The notes: generated by a model not told the origin, from the sequence alone. A stretch of DNA of 8,203 nt from Propionibacteriaceae bacterium (GCA_031268065.1 JAIRXX010000161.1:1-8203), one strand, 5' to 3'. Counted from the stretch's first letter, positions 1 to 6,813 are shown. Program-made: numbers and translations.

Positions 1-3000
1 GATGACGCCCCGGCATCCAGCTACCCCACCACGACCGTGACGCTGACCGCCACCAACCAGGCGGCCCAGAACTCCGGCGGGCTGGCGGCGCAGGCCTCCT
101 ATATCCGCATCACCGAACCGGCCCTGCTGGACGGCACCGGTGAGGCTAGCCTCACCGCGAACCAAACTGCCATTGACGCGGTGAGCGCCAAAGCGAATCC
201 TTTCACCGGAGTCAGCTCGCTGGAGGCGGAATCCTTCTTTGACCGTTTCACCATTGAGAGCATCACCGCATCCGGGCCAAGCCCGGCAGTTGACCTCGGC
301 GCTACCACAGTCTGGCTGCTGCACTACAACGCCGATTCCATCACCTCCACCTCCACGACAGCCGACCTGCTGAGCGCCATGAGCAGTGCGGATTTGGCGA
401 ATGTGATCGGAATCTCAGCCACTTTCCAAGGCAGTGATCCTGTCACCAATGGCGGCTCCATAGCTGCGAACCAATCGGTCAGCCTCAGCATCACCGTGCG
501 GACCCGGAGCACCTTTAGGGTGTCGGGTGACGAGCAACGCCTGACAGTTAACGCCATTTCCAACATTGCGGTGCCCAACACCGCCTTCGCCCAGTCCTAC
601 GATCCCGTCCAGTTCGTTACCCCGAGCCCAATCCCTGAAGAACTGGCCCGAGGCTTCAACGGCGCGTTAACTCCCGCCGCCGTCTACCTGAGCGGTGGCC
701 GGATAGCCACCACCATCGGTAAATCCATTTCACCGAACACGGTGACGGAACCGAACCGAGACACTCCGTTGACCGTGGCTTTGACTCCCACCGCCTCCTC
801 TTCCACCTTGCCCGCGACCTCGTTGACCGTGGCAGACGGCCCGGAAAACTCGGACTTCTGGGACAACGTTGCCTTCACCGGGATCGGGACGATCACCGCG
901 CCCACCGGTGCGGATCAAGTCAGGCTCTGCGCTTACGGCGCCTTCGACTCCGATCCTCCAGATTGGCGCTGCGCTGAATACCCCGCAGCAATCGCCGACG
1001 CCGTGCTGCCGATCTCCGTCGACCAATATCCGCAAGTGCAGGGGCTGAAGGCGGAATTCTCCCGTGAGGACAAGGGCGCATTCGGCCCCTGGTGGGGCAA
1101 CCCCGCTGTGCGGTTCCAGGCGATGCTCCGGGCGAACACAACCTCTGATGGCAACCCAGTCGTCTTCCCCGGAAGCGCCACCAACACCGTCACAGCCACC
1201 GCTTCCAATTCAACGTTGGGAGAAGCCGCTGAGGCCACATCCAGCGGGTCAGCCGTTTTCAACTGGCAGATCGGGACCAGGCAACTAGCGCTGGGCAAGG
1301 TCGCCAATGGCGGCGTGTCCACCGTCTTCCCCGGCGACAGCCAAGCCACCGCCGACATCGTGCCCTTCGATCTGACCATCCGGAACAACGGGACCGGCTA
1401 TCTGCATCTGGCGAGCGTGGTGGACCAACTGCCCGTCGGTTTGCATTACAGCCAGGTGCCGAGCGGACCCAACGCGGGCGATCCCTATCTGTTGCTGCGC
1501 TCGGGAGGCTCGGCTGCAACCACTATCTCCACTGAGCCAGCGCTGAGCGTGGGCATAGCCGGGGTGGGCGGCCAAACCCTCGAATTCAGCTGGCCGGACC
1601 TTGACGGGCAGGACCGGCTCTTGCCGGGTGAGACGCTGACCATCACCGTTTACGCTTGGATGGAATTGGGGGTCTACCAACTCGAGCAGTTTGCGGAAAA
1701 CACCCTTCAAGTCACCACCGGTGAAGATCTAGCCGGTGCGGCAGGGTTGCCCGGCTCCGGGCCGGTGACGTTCTCGGCAGGCGTGAATCCGCGCCTGGCG
1801 ACCACCACCGCAGCGGTCACTCCGCATCCGGGCACCAATTTCCGCGTCGCCATTGGCGTGGTTGGCTCGCTGGGGACCGCCTCGCCGTCGTTCGACCCGG
1901 AGGCCTCCTGCAATCCGACGATCACCGCCCACGGGGAGTCCAGCCCGCGCTATTTCAGCGCTCCCTGCGTGTCTGATTCGGCCATTGGCACCACTGACAG
2001 TTGGCTATTGCACGCCGTCAACGCGGGCACCACCGCAGTCAGCGAAGTGACCTTCTTCAAGGCGCTGCCCGCTGCCGAAGACCTGATGCTGGTGGCTGGC
2101 ACCGTGCGCGGATCGACCTACCGGCCACATCTGGTGCAGAATTCACTGCTCGCCACGGCGCAGGGTCCGGACGGGGAACCGATTGCCGGCGCAGACGTTG
2201 ACGTGGAATACGAAGTGTCCTTCGACAATGACGCCTGCACCGGGACTTGGACCGCGCTGGCCTCCGATCCGAGCACGGTCGCCTGCACGAGCGCCGGGGA
2301 AACTTGGGAGGCTGTCGACCCCGGCACAGATTGGCCCAACGTCCGGGCCATCCGGGTGAAGGTCACCTTCAACGTACCGCTCGGCCCCGCTGGCACGGTG
2401 GACGTGCGCTTCGACACCGTTAACGTTCCCGAGACTGGAGTCGGCGCGCATGGCGGGGCCAGAGTCGAAATGGCCGCTGAAAATGCCGCTGACTTCGCCT
2501 GGGGCCAATTCGGCGTCACCTATTCCGACGCCACCCGGATTGCCCCATTGCGGCTGTCCCCGCCGAAAGTTGGCGTGACCTTGGCGAGCGGTTCCTTCTC
2601 AGTGTTGAAGCAGATCACCGGATTCGGCACCGAATACGCGCCCAGCAGCTTCGCGGCGCGGCTGGCTTGCACCATCGATTATCTGGACTCCTACGGCGAA
2701 CAACACCAAGCGCCGCTGACTTTCGACGGCAGCGCCATCGGCACGCTCGCATTGGAAACCGAGACTGGATTGACGGCAGAGGTGAACGCGGTCCCGCTGG
2801 GGGCGCAGTGCCAGGTGACTGAAGCCGGAGAGGTTGGGGAATTTGGAGAAGAGTCGCGCTACTACACCGACAACGAATTCACCATCTCCGCTGCGGCCAC
2901 GCCCCAAGTGGTGCTGACGAATGTGTACGCCGCGCCGCAAATGCCGTTCAGCGGGGCAGCCCTCGGGACTCCACTGCTGGCGGCAATACTGTTCTTGCTG

Positions 3001-3048
3001 GCCGGGGCCGCGCTGCTGCGGGTGGCTGGCGCCAAACGGAGCCGCTGA
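1..3048 (+). CDS. Large sortase-type cell-wall surface protein, 5' end missing
   Basis: The reading frame is open from the first base and stops with TGA at 3046-3048, giving 1015 residues of a longer protein whose start and signal peptide lie outside the window. The fragment is rich in Thr, Ser, Ala, Gly and Val, as in extracellular beta-sandwich proteins. Residues ~426-570 resemble DUF11-type adhesin repeats (a 'NNGTGY' segment followed by 'DQLPVG'). Residues ~860-977 resemble the DUF5979 domain common in actinobacterial surface proteins. The C-terminus is a cell-wall sorting signal: an LPXTG-like MPFSG at residues 981-985, a hydrophobic helix (~988-1008) and a basic tail (KRSR). Eight cysteines fall in four near pairs, the first at residues 310 and 324, which suggests disulfides in an exported protein. 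The family reading comes from recognised patterns, not a profile search. The likely role is adhesion or a surface layer; the ligand is unknown. No sortase gene is in the window. Confidence 0.85.
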   Translation, partial: DDAPASSYPTTTVTLTATNQAAQNSGGLAAQASYIRITEPALLDGTGEASLTANQTAIDAVSAKANPFTGVSSLEAESFFDRFTIESITASGPSPAVDLGATTVWLLHYNADSITSTSTTADLLSAMSSADLANVIGISATFQGSDPVTNGGSIAANQSVSLSITVRTRSTFRVSGDEQRLTVNAISNIAVPNTAFAQSYDPVQFVTPSPIPEELARGFNGALTPAAVYLSGGRIATTIGKSISPNTVTEPNRDTPLTVALTPTASSSTLPATSLTVADGPENSDFWDNVAFTGIGTITAPTGADQVRLCAYGAFDSDPPDWRCAEYPAAIADAVLPISVDQYPQVQGLKAEFSREDKGAFGPWWGNPAVRFQAMLRANTTSDGNPVVFPGSATNTVTATASNSTLGEAAEATSSGSAVFNWQIGTRQLALGKVANGGVSTVFPGDSQATADIVPFDLTIRNNGTGYLHLASVVDQLPVGLHYSQVPSGPNAGDPYLLLRSGGSAATTISTEPALSVGIAGVGGQTLEFSWPDLDGQDRLLPGETLTITVYAWMELGVYQLEQFAENTLQVTTGEDLAGAAGLPGSGPVTFSAGVNPRLATTTAAVTPHPGTNFRVAIGVVGSLGTASPSFDPEASCNPTITAHGESSPRYFSAPCVSDSAIGTTDSWLLHAVNAGTTAVSEVTFFKALPAAEDLMLVAGTVRGSTYRPHLVQNSLLATAQGPDGEPIAGADVDVEYEVSFDNDACTGTWTALASDPSTVACTSAGETWEAVDPGTDWPNVRAIRVKVTFNVPLGPAGTVDVRFDTVNVPETGVGAHGGARVEMAAENAADFAWGQFGVTYSDATRIAPLRLSPPKVGVTLASGSFSVLKQITGFGTEYAPSSFAARLACTIDYLDSYGEQHQAPLTFDGSAIGTLALETETGLTAEVNAVPLGAQCQVTEAGEVGEFGEESRYYTDNEFTISAAATPQVVLTNVYAAPQMPFSGAALGTPLLAAILFLLAGAALLRVAGAKRSR

Positions 3049-3071
3049 GGAACCCTTGGCCGCTCAGCGGC
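3041..3071. terminator. Inverted repeat spanning both convergent stop codons; possible bidirectional terminator
   Basis: GCCGCTGAG at 3041-3049 is perfectly complementary to CTCAGCGGC at 3063-3071, with a 13-nt loop. The TGA of the surface protein (3046-3048) and the TGA of the opposing phosphatase (TCA at 3064-3066) sit at mirror positions in the two arms. The genes are separated by only 15 bp. There is no T-run on either side, so this is not a canonical intrinsic terminator. It could be a T-less hairpin terminator or simply the consequence of both genes ending in Arg-stop (CGC TGA). Confidence 0.4.
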
Positions 3072-3687
3072 GCTCGCCTTCGATGATGTAACCGGATTTG
3101 GTTCGATAGCCGTCCAGCTTCGCCAGCTTCCAACCGGAGTTGGGGTCGCCGTCGGCCACGATGAGGCCGGTGTTCTCCAACACCCCTTCCCCAATGGCAG
3201 CGTCGAAGCCTTCGATCCTGGCCCATGACCAGACTCGAAGCGCCGCGCCGTGGCTGAACGCCGCCGCTGTGTCAGCCCCGGAGGCGGCCACCTCCGCGAT
3301 GGCACGGTCGTAGCGCCCGATGAACTCCTGCGCGCTCTCTCCCCCCGGCACCCGTTTGCTCAAGTCTCCGTCGCGCCAAGCGATCAGCGTGTTGAAATAA
3401 TTCGTCGCGTCATCGGACATCTCATCATCCCCGGCGCTGATTTCGCGCAGGCCGGGCAACACGGTGACCGGCAGCCCGAGTGCGGCGGCCAATGGCGCGG
3501 CAGTCTGCTGGGTGCGCACCAAGACGGAGGCGAAAATGGCTTGGACCTGATAGTCCGCCAAGCGCCCGACGAGCCGCGCCGCCTCCGCTTGGCCAACCTC
3601 GTCCAAATCAGCGCCGGGAACAGCTGTGTCCAGCAGAAAGCGGGCGTTGGAAGAGGTGTGGCCGTGCCGGATCAGAATCAAACGCAT
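3064..3687 (-). CDS. Histidine phosphatase family protein (phosphoglycerate mutase-like)
   Basis: This 207-residue protein starts at ATG (3687) and ends in TGA. It carries the signature of the histidine phosphatase superfamily: the N-terminal beta strand and RHG motif (Arg7, His8, Gly9), where His8 would be the phosphorylated nucleophile. Arg58 in the 'VRTQQTA' segment would be the second phosphate-binding arginine, Glu82 is a likely proton donor, and His146 in 'FSHGAALR' is the second catalytic histidine. The length matches the small cytoplasmic members of branch 1. The family includes phosphoglycerate mutases, broad-specificity phosphatases, and enzymes of cobalamin or glucosylglycerate synthesis, so the substrate cannot be assigned here. 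The protein lacks the extra insertions of cofactor-dependent glycolytic phosphoglycerate mutase, so a phosphatase is more likely. It stands alone, convergent with the surface protein and divergent from mdh. No good Shine-Dalgarno precedes the ATG. Confidence 0.9.
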   Translation of the reverse strand: MRLILIRHGHTSSNARFLLDTAVPGADLDEVGQAEAARLVGRLADYQVQAIFASVLVRTQQTAAPLAAALGLPVTVLPGLREISAGDDEMSDDATNYFNTLIAWRDGDLSKRVPGGESAQEFIGRYDRAIAEVAASGADTAAAFSHGAALRVWSWARIEGFDAAIGEGVLENTGLIVADGDPNSGWKLAKLDGYRTKSGYIIEGERR

Positions 3688-3699
3688 ACTGCGAGCTTA
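3688..3699 (-). promoter_or_regulatory. Candidate leaderless promoter (-10) for the histidine phosphatase
   Basis: On the minus strand TAAGCT (3699-3694) fits the actinobacterial -10 consensus TAnnnT and lies 6 nt before the ATG at 3687. Transcription would therefore begin at or next to the A of the start codon. This agrees with the absence of a Shine-Dalgarno sequence upstream. No convincing -35 element at 17 nt spacing is visible. Leaderless mRNAs are common in actinobacteria, but this call is inference from a short motif. Confidence 0.35.
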
Positions 3700-3801
3700 A
3701 ACGACCCTGCTTGGCTTCGGATCAACGTCCGCGATACTGGGCGGTTACAAATCGGTGAAAACGGCACTCCGCGTCTCAATGGTCGGACCAAAATCTTCCA
3801 G

Positions 3802-3816
3802 CTTCTTCAGAAGAAG
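3802..3816. promoter_or_regulatory. 15-nt palindrome upstream of mdh, operator candidate
   Basis: CTTCTTC (3802-3808), a central A, and GAAGAAG (3810-3816) form a perfect inverted repeat. It overlaps where the -35 region would be for the candidate mdh -10 box at 3824-3829. There is no T-run and no gene ending here, so a terminator role is unlikely. A dimeric regulator could bind it, but I do not recognise the site as belonging to a known regulator. Confidence 0.35.
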
Positions 3817-3823
3817 TGAAAAA

Positions 3824-3829
3824 TAGGGT
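3824..3829 (+). promoter_or_regulatory. Candidate -10 box for mdh
   Basis: TAGGGT fits TAnnnT. A transcript would start near 3836 and leave a leader of about 50 nt before the mdh GTG. That placing would exclude the in-frame ATG at 3832 as start. No good -35 hexamer is present; the 17-nt-spaced position falls in the 3802-3816 palindrome. Confidence 0.3.
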
Positions 3830-3872
3830 CAATGACTGCTAGCGTCAGTAGCAGCAACACCGCAGACTCGTT

Positions 3873-3879
3873 GAGGAGA
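3873..3879 (+). promoter_or_regulatory. Ribosome binding site that fixes the mdh start
   Basis: GAGGAGA lies 6 nt upstream of the GTG at 3886-3888, a near-ideal Shine-Dalgarno match and spacing. It supports the GTG over the upstream in-frame ATG at 3832, whose additional 18 residues (Ser/Thr-rich) do not resemble the malate dehydrogenase N-terminus. Confidence 0.75.
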
Positions 3880-3885
3880 ATCAAA

Positions 3886-4872
3886 GTGAGCCAAACCCCT
3901 ATCAAGGTAGCTGTGACCGGCGCCGCTGGTCAGATCGGATATTCCCTGCTCTTCCGTATCGCGTCCGGCGCGATCTACGGCCCCGACCAGCCCGTAGAAC
4001 TACGGCTGCTGGAAATCACCCCGGCGTTGAAAGCGTTGGAAGGCGTCGTCATGGAACTGGATGACTGCGCATTCGACACGCTGGCTGGAGTTGAGATCGG
4101 CGACGATCCCAAGCAAATCTTCAATGGCGCATCGCTGGCCCTGCTGGTCGGCGCGATGCCCCGCAAAGCGGGCATGGAACGCGGCGACTTGCTCAGCGCC
4201 AACGGCAAGATTTTCACCGGCCAGGGCAAGGCGCTAAACGAAGTCGCCGCCTCCGACATCAAAGTCCTGGTCACCGGCAACCCGGCGAATACCAATGCGC
4301 TGATCGCCGCCAGCAACGCGCCAGATATCCCGCAGAGCCGCTTCAACGCCCTCACCCGGCTGGACCACAATCGGGCCGTCGCCCAATTGGCCAAGAAGAC
4401 CGGCGTGCCCACCACCGCGATCAAGAACATCGCCATCTGGGGCAACCACTCGTCCACCCAATACCCGGACATCTTCCACGCGACGGTCAATGGCCGCCCG
4501 GCAGCGGAATTGGTGAGCGAAGCCTGGCTGGAGCAGGAGTTCATCCCGACGGTCGCCCAGCGCGGCGCGGCGATCATTGCAGCCCGCGGGCTGTCCTCGG
4601 CGGCTTCGGCGGCCAATGCGACAATCGAATGCGCCCGCGATTGGGCTTCTGGCACTCCGGAAGGCGAATGGACTTCGCAGTCGGTGTGGTCGGACGGCTC
4701 CTACGGCGTGGCCGAAGGCATCATCTCGTCCTTCCCGGTGACCACCAAGGATGGCGAGTATTCCATCGTGCAGGGGCTGGACATCAACCCGTTCTCGCGG
4801 GCGAAGATAGAAGCCTCGGTGGCTGAATTGCTGGACGAGCGCCAAGCGGTCAAGGAACTCGGCCTGATCTGA
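3886..4872 (+). CDS. mdh: Malate dehydrogenase (NAD-dependent)
   Basis: This enzyme interconverts L-malate and oxaloacetate with NAD in the cytoplasm, a step of the TCA cycle and, in propionate-forming actinobacteria, of the Wood-Werkman cycle. From the GTG start the protein has 328 residues, the usual length for the actinobacterial/Thermus-like group. Visible motifs in order are the Rossmann loop GAAGQIG (12-18); Glu43 at the end of the second strand, which fits NAD rather than NADP; the active-site loop with Arg93 and Arg99 in '[13 protein letters not shown]'; TGNPANTN (130-137); Asp160 and Arg163 in 'RLDHNRA'; and catalytic His188 in '[11 protein letters not shown]'. Arg93, Arg99 and Arg163 bind the dicarboxylate, and Asp160-His188 form the proton relay. 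The gene is monocistronic, divergent from the phosphatase and convergent with rpf, with a strong terminator 10 nt after the stop. All key residues are present. Confidence 0.97.
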   Translation: MSQTPIKVAVTGAAGQIGYSLLFRIASGAIYGPDQPVELRLLEITPALKALEGVVMELDDCAFDTLAGVEIGDDPKQIFNGASLALLVGAMPRKAGMERGDLLSANGKIFTGQGKALNEVAASDIKVLVTGNPANTNALIAASNAPDIPQSRFNALTRLDHNRAVAQLAKKTGVPTTAIKNIAIWGNHSSTQYPDIFHATVNGRPAAELVSEAWLEQEFIPTVAQRGAAIIAARGLSSAASAANATIECARDWASGTPEGEWTSQSVWSDGSYGVAEGIISSFPVTTKDGEYSIVQGLDINPFSRAKIEASVAELLDERQAVKELGLI

Positions 4873-4881
4873 GCAATAAGG

Positions 4882-4923
4882 GGCTATGGCCGCCCACGGT
4901 TTGCACCGGGGGCGGCCATAGCC
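4882..4923. terminator. Strong bidirectional intrinsic terminator between mdh and rpf
   Basis: A 14-bp perfect stem pairs 4882-4895 with 4910-4923. After one mismatch it continues with 4 bp (4897-4900 with 4905-4908) around a TTGC loop. On the plus strand it is followed by TTGTTTG, and on the minus strand by a shorter T-containing stretch (CTTATTG). It begins 9 nt after the mdh stop and lies about 20 nt beyond the rpf stop. It can terminate both converging transcripts, more convincingly mdh because of the better T-run. Confidence 0.9.
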
Positions 4924-4942
4924 TTGTTTGAAGGGGTATGGC

Positions 4943-6040
4943 TCAGGGTTTGCAGCTCCAGGGACGCAGCCCAGCTTTGGCATAGTAGCGGTTGGCGACG
5001 GTGATCTGCTCGGCGCGGGAAGCCTGGTGCGGATAGGCGGCGAAGTCGCGCCCGCCGTTGGCATTCCAAGAGGACTTGGAGAATTGCAAGCCGCCGTAGT
5101 AGCCGTTGCCAGTGTTGATGCCCCAGCGGTTTCCCGATTCGCATTTGGCGATCTTGTCCCACATCGCCGCCCGGGCGAGGTTGATCTTCTTGCCCTGCGA
5201 AGTGGTCTTGGTGCCGTGTTCCTCCACCTGGGTGACCGGCTTGGTGAGGATGTTCTCGCTCAGCAGGGTCTCCGACTCGACTTTCCCATTCACTTTGACG
5301 ACCTGGTAGGTGCGCTCGGCTTTGCCATCCTTGCCAGTCCTGGCTATCCGCCGCTCGCTCGCCCAGAGAGTGCCCACCTTCTTGATCTGGACGGTGAATT
5401 CCACCTTCTCCTTGCGGGTCAGGGTCTGTGTCTCCACCTTGGAGACTTTGACAACGGCGTCGGGAGTCAAAACGGTGTCCAAGCTGGGGCTGATCCGGTC
5501 GTCGGCGTCATAGGCGACTTTGTGCTCAGCCAGCAATTCGGCGACGGTGCGGCTGGTGGTGGACACCGGCTTGCTCTTGCCCATCAGCGAAAGCGCCACG
5601 TCTTTGCGGGTGGTGATGACCACCCGGTCGCCTTCCGGGGAGAGCTGGCTGGACAGCGCGTGGGAGAGCGCCGCCTCGGCCAGGTCGATTTCCAGGGCGT
5701 CGAAGGATGCCAGGGCTTCCGCGACTGTCGCCGCATTGGTCAGCACGGTCCGCACTTCGCCATCGATGTCAAAGGCGACACTCTTCTTGAAGTTGACCGA
5801 GATGACCTGCCCATCGGCGGCTGGGGCGTCCAGGCTTGGGGTGACGATATCTCCCGGCTCCACTTCGATGCCGTGGCTGGCCAAAACGTCTTGAACGGTC
5901 AACGCGAAAACGCCGCTCTCCAGCAGCTTGCCATCCACTTTGAGGGTCACGTCCTTGTGCAGGGCAGTCGCCCCGCTTGTGACACCGGCTAAAACGGCGA
6001 GCGAGAGCACGCCTGCTGCGATAACACTTGACCTCTTCAA
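4943..6040 (-). CDS. RpfB-like resuscitation-promoting factor (secreted muralytic enzyme)
   Basis: Rpf proteins are secreted lytic transglycosylase-like enzymes that cleave peptidoglycan and stimulate regrowth of dormant actinobacteria. The 365-residue protein has a signal peptide (residues 1-26: basic MKRSS, hydrophobic core, ATA before the likely cleavage site) without a lipobox cysteine. Three DUF348 repeats follow (~28-83, ~85-143, ~145-200), then a G5 domain (~200-278) and the C-terminal Rpf domain (~293-365). Glu301 in 'KCESGNRW' is the catalytic acid, and Cys300 and Cys363 are placed to form the family disulfide. 'TGNGYYGGLQFS' is the conserved substrate-groove segment. The architecture matches RpfB of mycobacteria, except that those are usually lipoproteins. 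The start is TTG at 6040: an in-frame TGA lies nine codons upstream, with no ATG or GTG between. The neighbours are sodA upstream and mdh convergent, not the ksgA/ispE context of mycobacterial rpfB. Confidence 0.95.
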   Translation of the reverse strand: MKRSSVIAAGVLSLAVLAGVTSGATALHKDVTLKVDGKLLESGVFALTVQDVLASHGIEVEPGDIVTPSLDAPAADGQVISVNFKKSVAFDIDGEVRTVLTNAATVAEALASFDALEIDLAEAALSHALSSQLSPEGDRVVITTRKDVALSLMGKSKPVSTTSRTVAELLAEHKVAYDADDRISPSLDTVLTPDAVVKVSKVETQTLTRKEKVEFTVQIKKVGTLWASERRIARTGKDGKAERTYQVVKVNGKVESETLLSENILTKPVTQVEEHGTKTTSQGKKINLARAAMWDKIAKCESGNRWGINTGNGYYGGLQFSKSSWNANGGRDFAAYPHQASRAEQITVANRYYAKAGLRPWSCKP

Positions 6041-6042
6041 GG

Positions 6043-6049
6043 CTCCCCT
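6043..6049 (-). promoter_or_regulatory. Unusually close ribosome binding site of rpf
   Basis: AGGGGAG on the minus strand ends 2 nt before the TTG at 6040, closer than the usual 5-9 nt. With the TTG start this predicts weak or controlled initiation. The start is retained because the residues that follow give the charged n-region of the signal peptide and there is no in-frame alternative. Confidence 0.45.
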
Positions 6050-6084
6050 AACGATGGCTACCGTTCAAGCTTGCCAAATCCTGA

Positions 6085-6113
6085 GAGAATTCTCAACTAA
6101 TCTTAAGAATCTC
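6085..6113 (-). promoter_or_regulatory. AT-rich palindromic region, candidate rpf promoter and operator
   Basis: This patch is AT-rich compared with its surroundings. It holds the perfect 10-bp palindrome GAGAATTCTC (6085-6094) and an 8-bp palindrome TCTTAAGA (6101-6108). GAGATTCT and AGAATTCTC (minus strand) also form an imperfect outer inverted repeat. On the minus strand TAAGAT (6105-6100) is a good -10 box; the predicted transcript start, near 6093, falls inside the first palindrome, leaving a leader of about 50 nt. No -35 element at suitable spacing is seen. Promoter and operator roles are inferred. Confidence 0.45.
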
Positions 6114-6187
6114 TGCCGGTCGGGCGCAGCCAGCAGCCAGTTCACCGCCGGTATACTCCCCCGGTTTTGGACCAGCGGCACGCAGGG

Positions 6188-6793
6188 TTAGAGGCTGACC
6201 ACCCTGGCTTTGGCGAAGCGTCCGGCGACGTCCGCCCAGTTGACGACATTCCACCAGGCGTTCACGTAGTCGGCTTTCACATTCTGGTATTGCAGATAGA
6301 AAGCGTGCTCCCACATGTCGAGCTGGAGGACGGGCAACTGCCCGAGCGGTACGTTCGACTGCTGATCGTAAAGCTGGTTGATGTTGAGCCGCTGGCCGAG
6401 GATATCCCAGACCAACAGCGACCATCCCGAACCCTGAATGCCATTGGCATTGGCGTTGAATTGCGCCTTGAACCCGGCGAAGGAACCAAAGAATTCATCG
6501 ATGGCGCTGGCCAACTCGCCCGTCGGCTCTCCCCCTGCTGCCGGGGCCATATTCTTCCAGAAAACCGAGTGGTTGATATGCCCGCCGAGATTGAACGCCA
6601 AGTCTTTCTCCAGCTTGGCAATATTGCCGAAGTCATTGCCAGCTCGGGCTTCAGCCAACTTTTCCAGGGCGGTGTTAGCCCCGGCGACGTAGGCGGCGTG
6701 GTGCTTGCCGTGGTGCAACTCCATGATTTTCCCCGAGATGAACGGCTCCAACGCCGCATAGTCGTAATCTAGCTCAGGCAGTGAGTAGGTCAT
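6188..6793 (-). CDS. sodA: Superoxide dismutase, Fe/Mn family, probably Mn-dependent
   Basis: The enzyme converts superoxide to hydrogen peroxide and oxygen, protecting iron-sulfur enzymes in the cytoplasm. The protein has 201 residues, the usual length. The four metal ligands are His27 (in 'LHHGKHH'), His75 (in '[10 protein letters not shown]'), Asp159 and His163 (in '[12 protein letters not shown]'). The 'NLGGH' context and Gln144 in 'YDQQSN', where the mycobacterial iron enzyme has His, favour manganese; cambialistic use cannot be excluded. The ATG at 6793 is chosen because AGGAGGGGAA directly precedes it and because the frame upstream encodes 112 residues of non-homologous, Arg/Cys-rich sequence. 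It lies 124 bp after ecfS and 147 bp before rpf on the same strand, probably with its own promoter. There is no secretion signal, although actinobacterial SODs are sometimes found outside the cell. Confidence 0.96.
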   Translation of the reverse strand: MTYSLPELDYDYAALEPFISGKIMELHHGKHHAAYVAGANTALEKLAEARAGNDFGNIAKLEKDLAFNLGGHINHSVFWKNMAPAAGGEPTGELASAIDEFFGSFAGFKAQFNANANGIQGSGWSLLVWDILGQRLNINQLYDQQSNVPLGQLPVLQLDMWEHAFYLQYQNVKADYVNAWWNVVNWADVAGRFAKARVVSL

Positions 6794-6797
6794 TTCC

Positions 6798-6803
6798 CCT
6801 CCT
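6798..6803 (-). promoter_or_regulatory. Strong ribosome binding site of sodA
   Basis: AGGAGG on the minus strand, extended by GG, lies 4 nt from the ATG at 6793. It decides the start in favour of this ATG over upstream in-frame codons and predicts efficient translation. Confidence 0.8.
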
Positions 6804-6813
6804 TTGGTGCGCG

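Noticed and set aside
3250..3819. 189-codon plus-strand open frame opposite the phosphatase
   Set aside because: It overlaps almost the whole phosphatase in antisense and reads through the divergent promoter region with no motif or ribosome binding site.
3832..3885. 18-residue N-terminal extension of mdh from an upstream ATG
   Set aside because: The GTG at 3886 has a near-ideal ribosome binding site and gives the family's normal N-terminus; the candidate promoter would start transcription after the ATG.
4234..5064. 276-codon minus-strand open frame opposite mdh and across the terminator
   Set aside because: It overlaps mdh in antisense, runs through the strong hairpin and into the 3' end of rpf, and its composition is rich in Arg, Gly and Pro without any motif.
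4928..5992. 354-codon plus-strand open frame opposite rpf
   Set aside because: It is antisense to a confidently identified gene, has no recognisable domain, and such long shadow frames are expected from GC-biased codon positions.
6041..6187. c-di-AMP (ydaO-type) riboswitch upstream of rpf
   Set aside because: Only 147 bp separate the genes, the candidate promoter leaves about 50 nt of leader, and I see no conserved riboswitch core.
6121..6187. Terminator after sodA
   Set aside because: Only short, imperfect G/C pairings are present around 6146-6170, without a T-run on the minus strand, so I do not call one.
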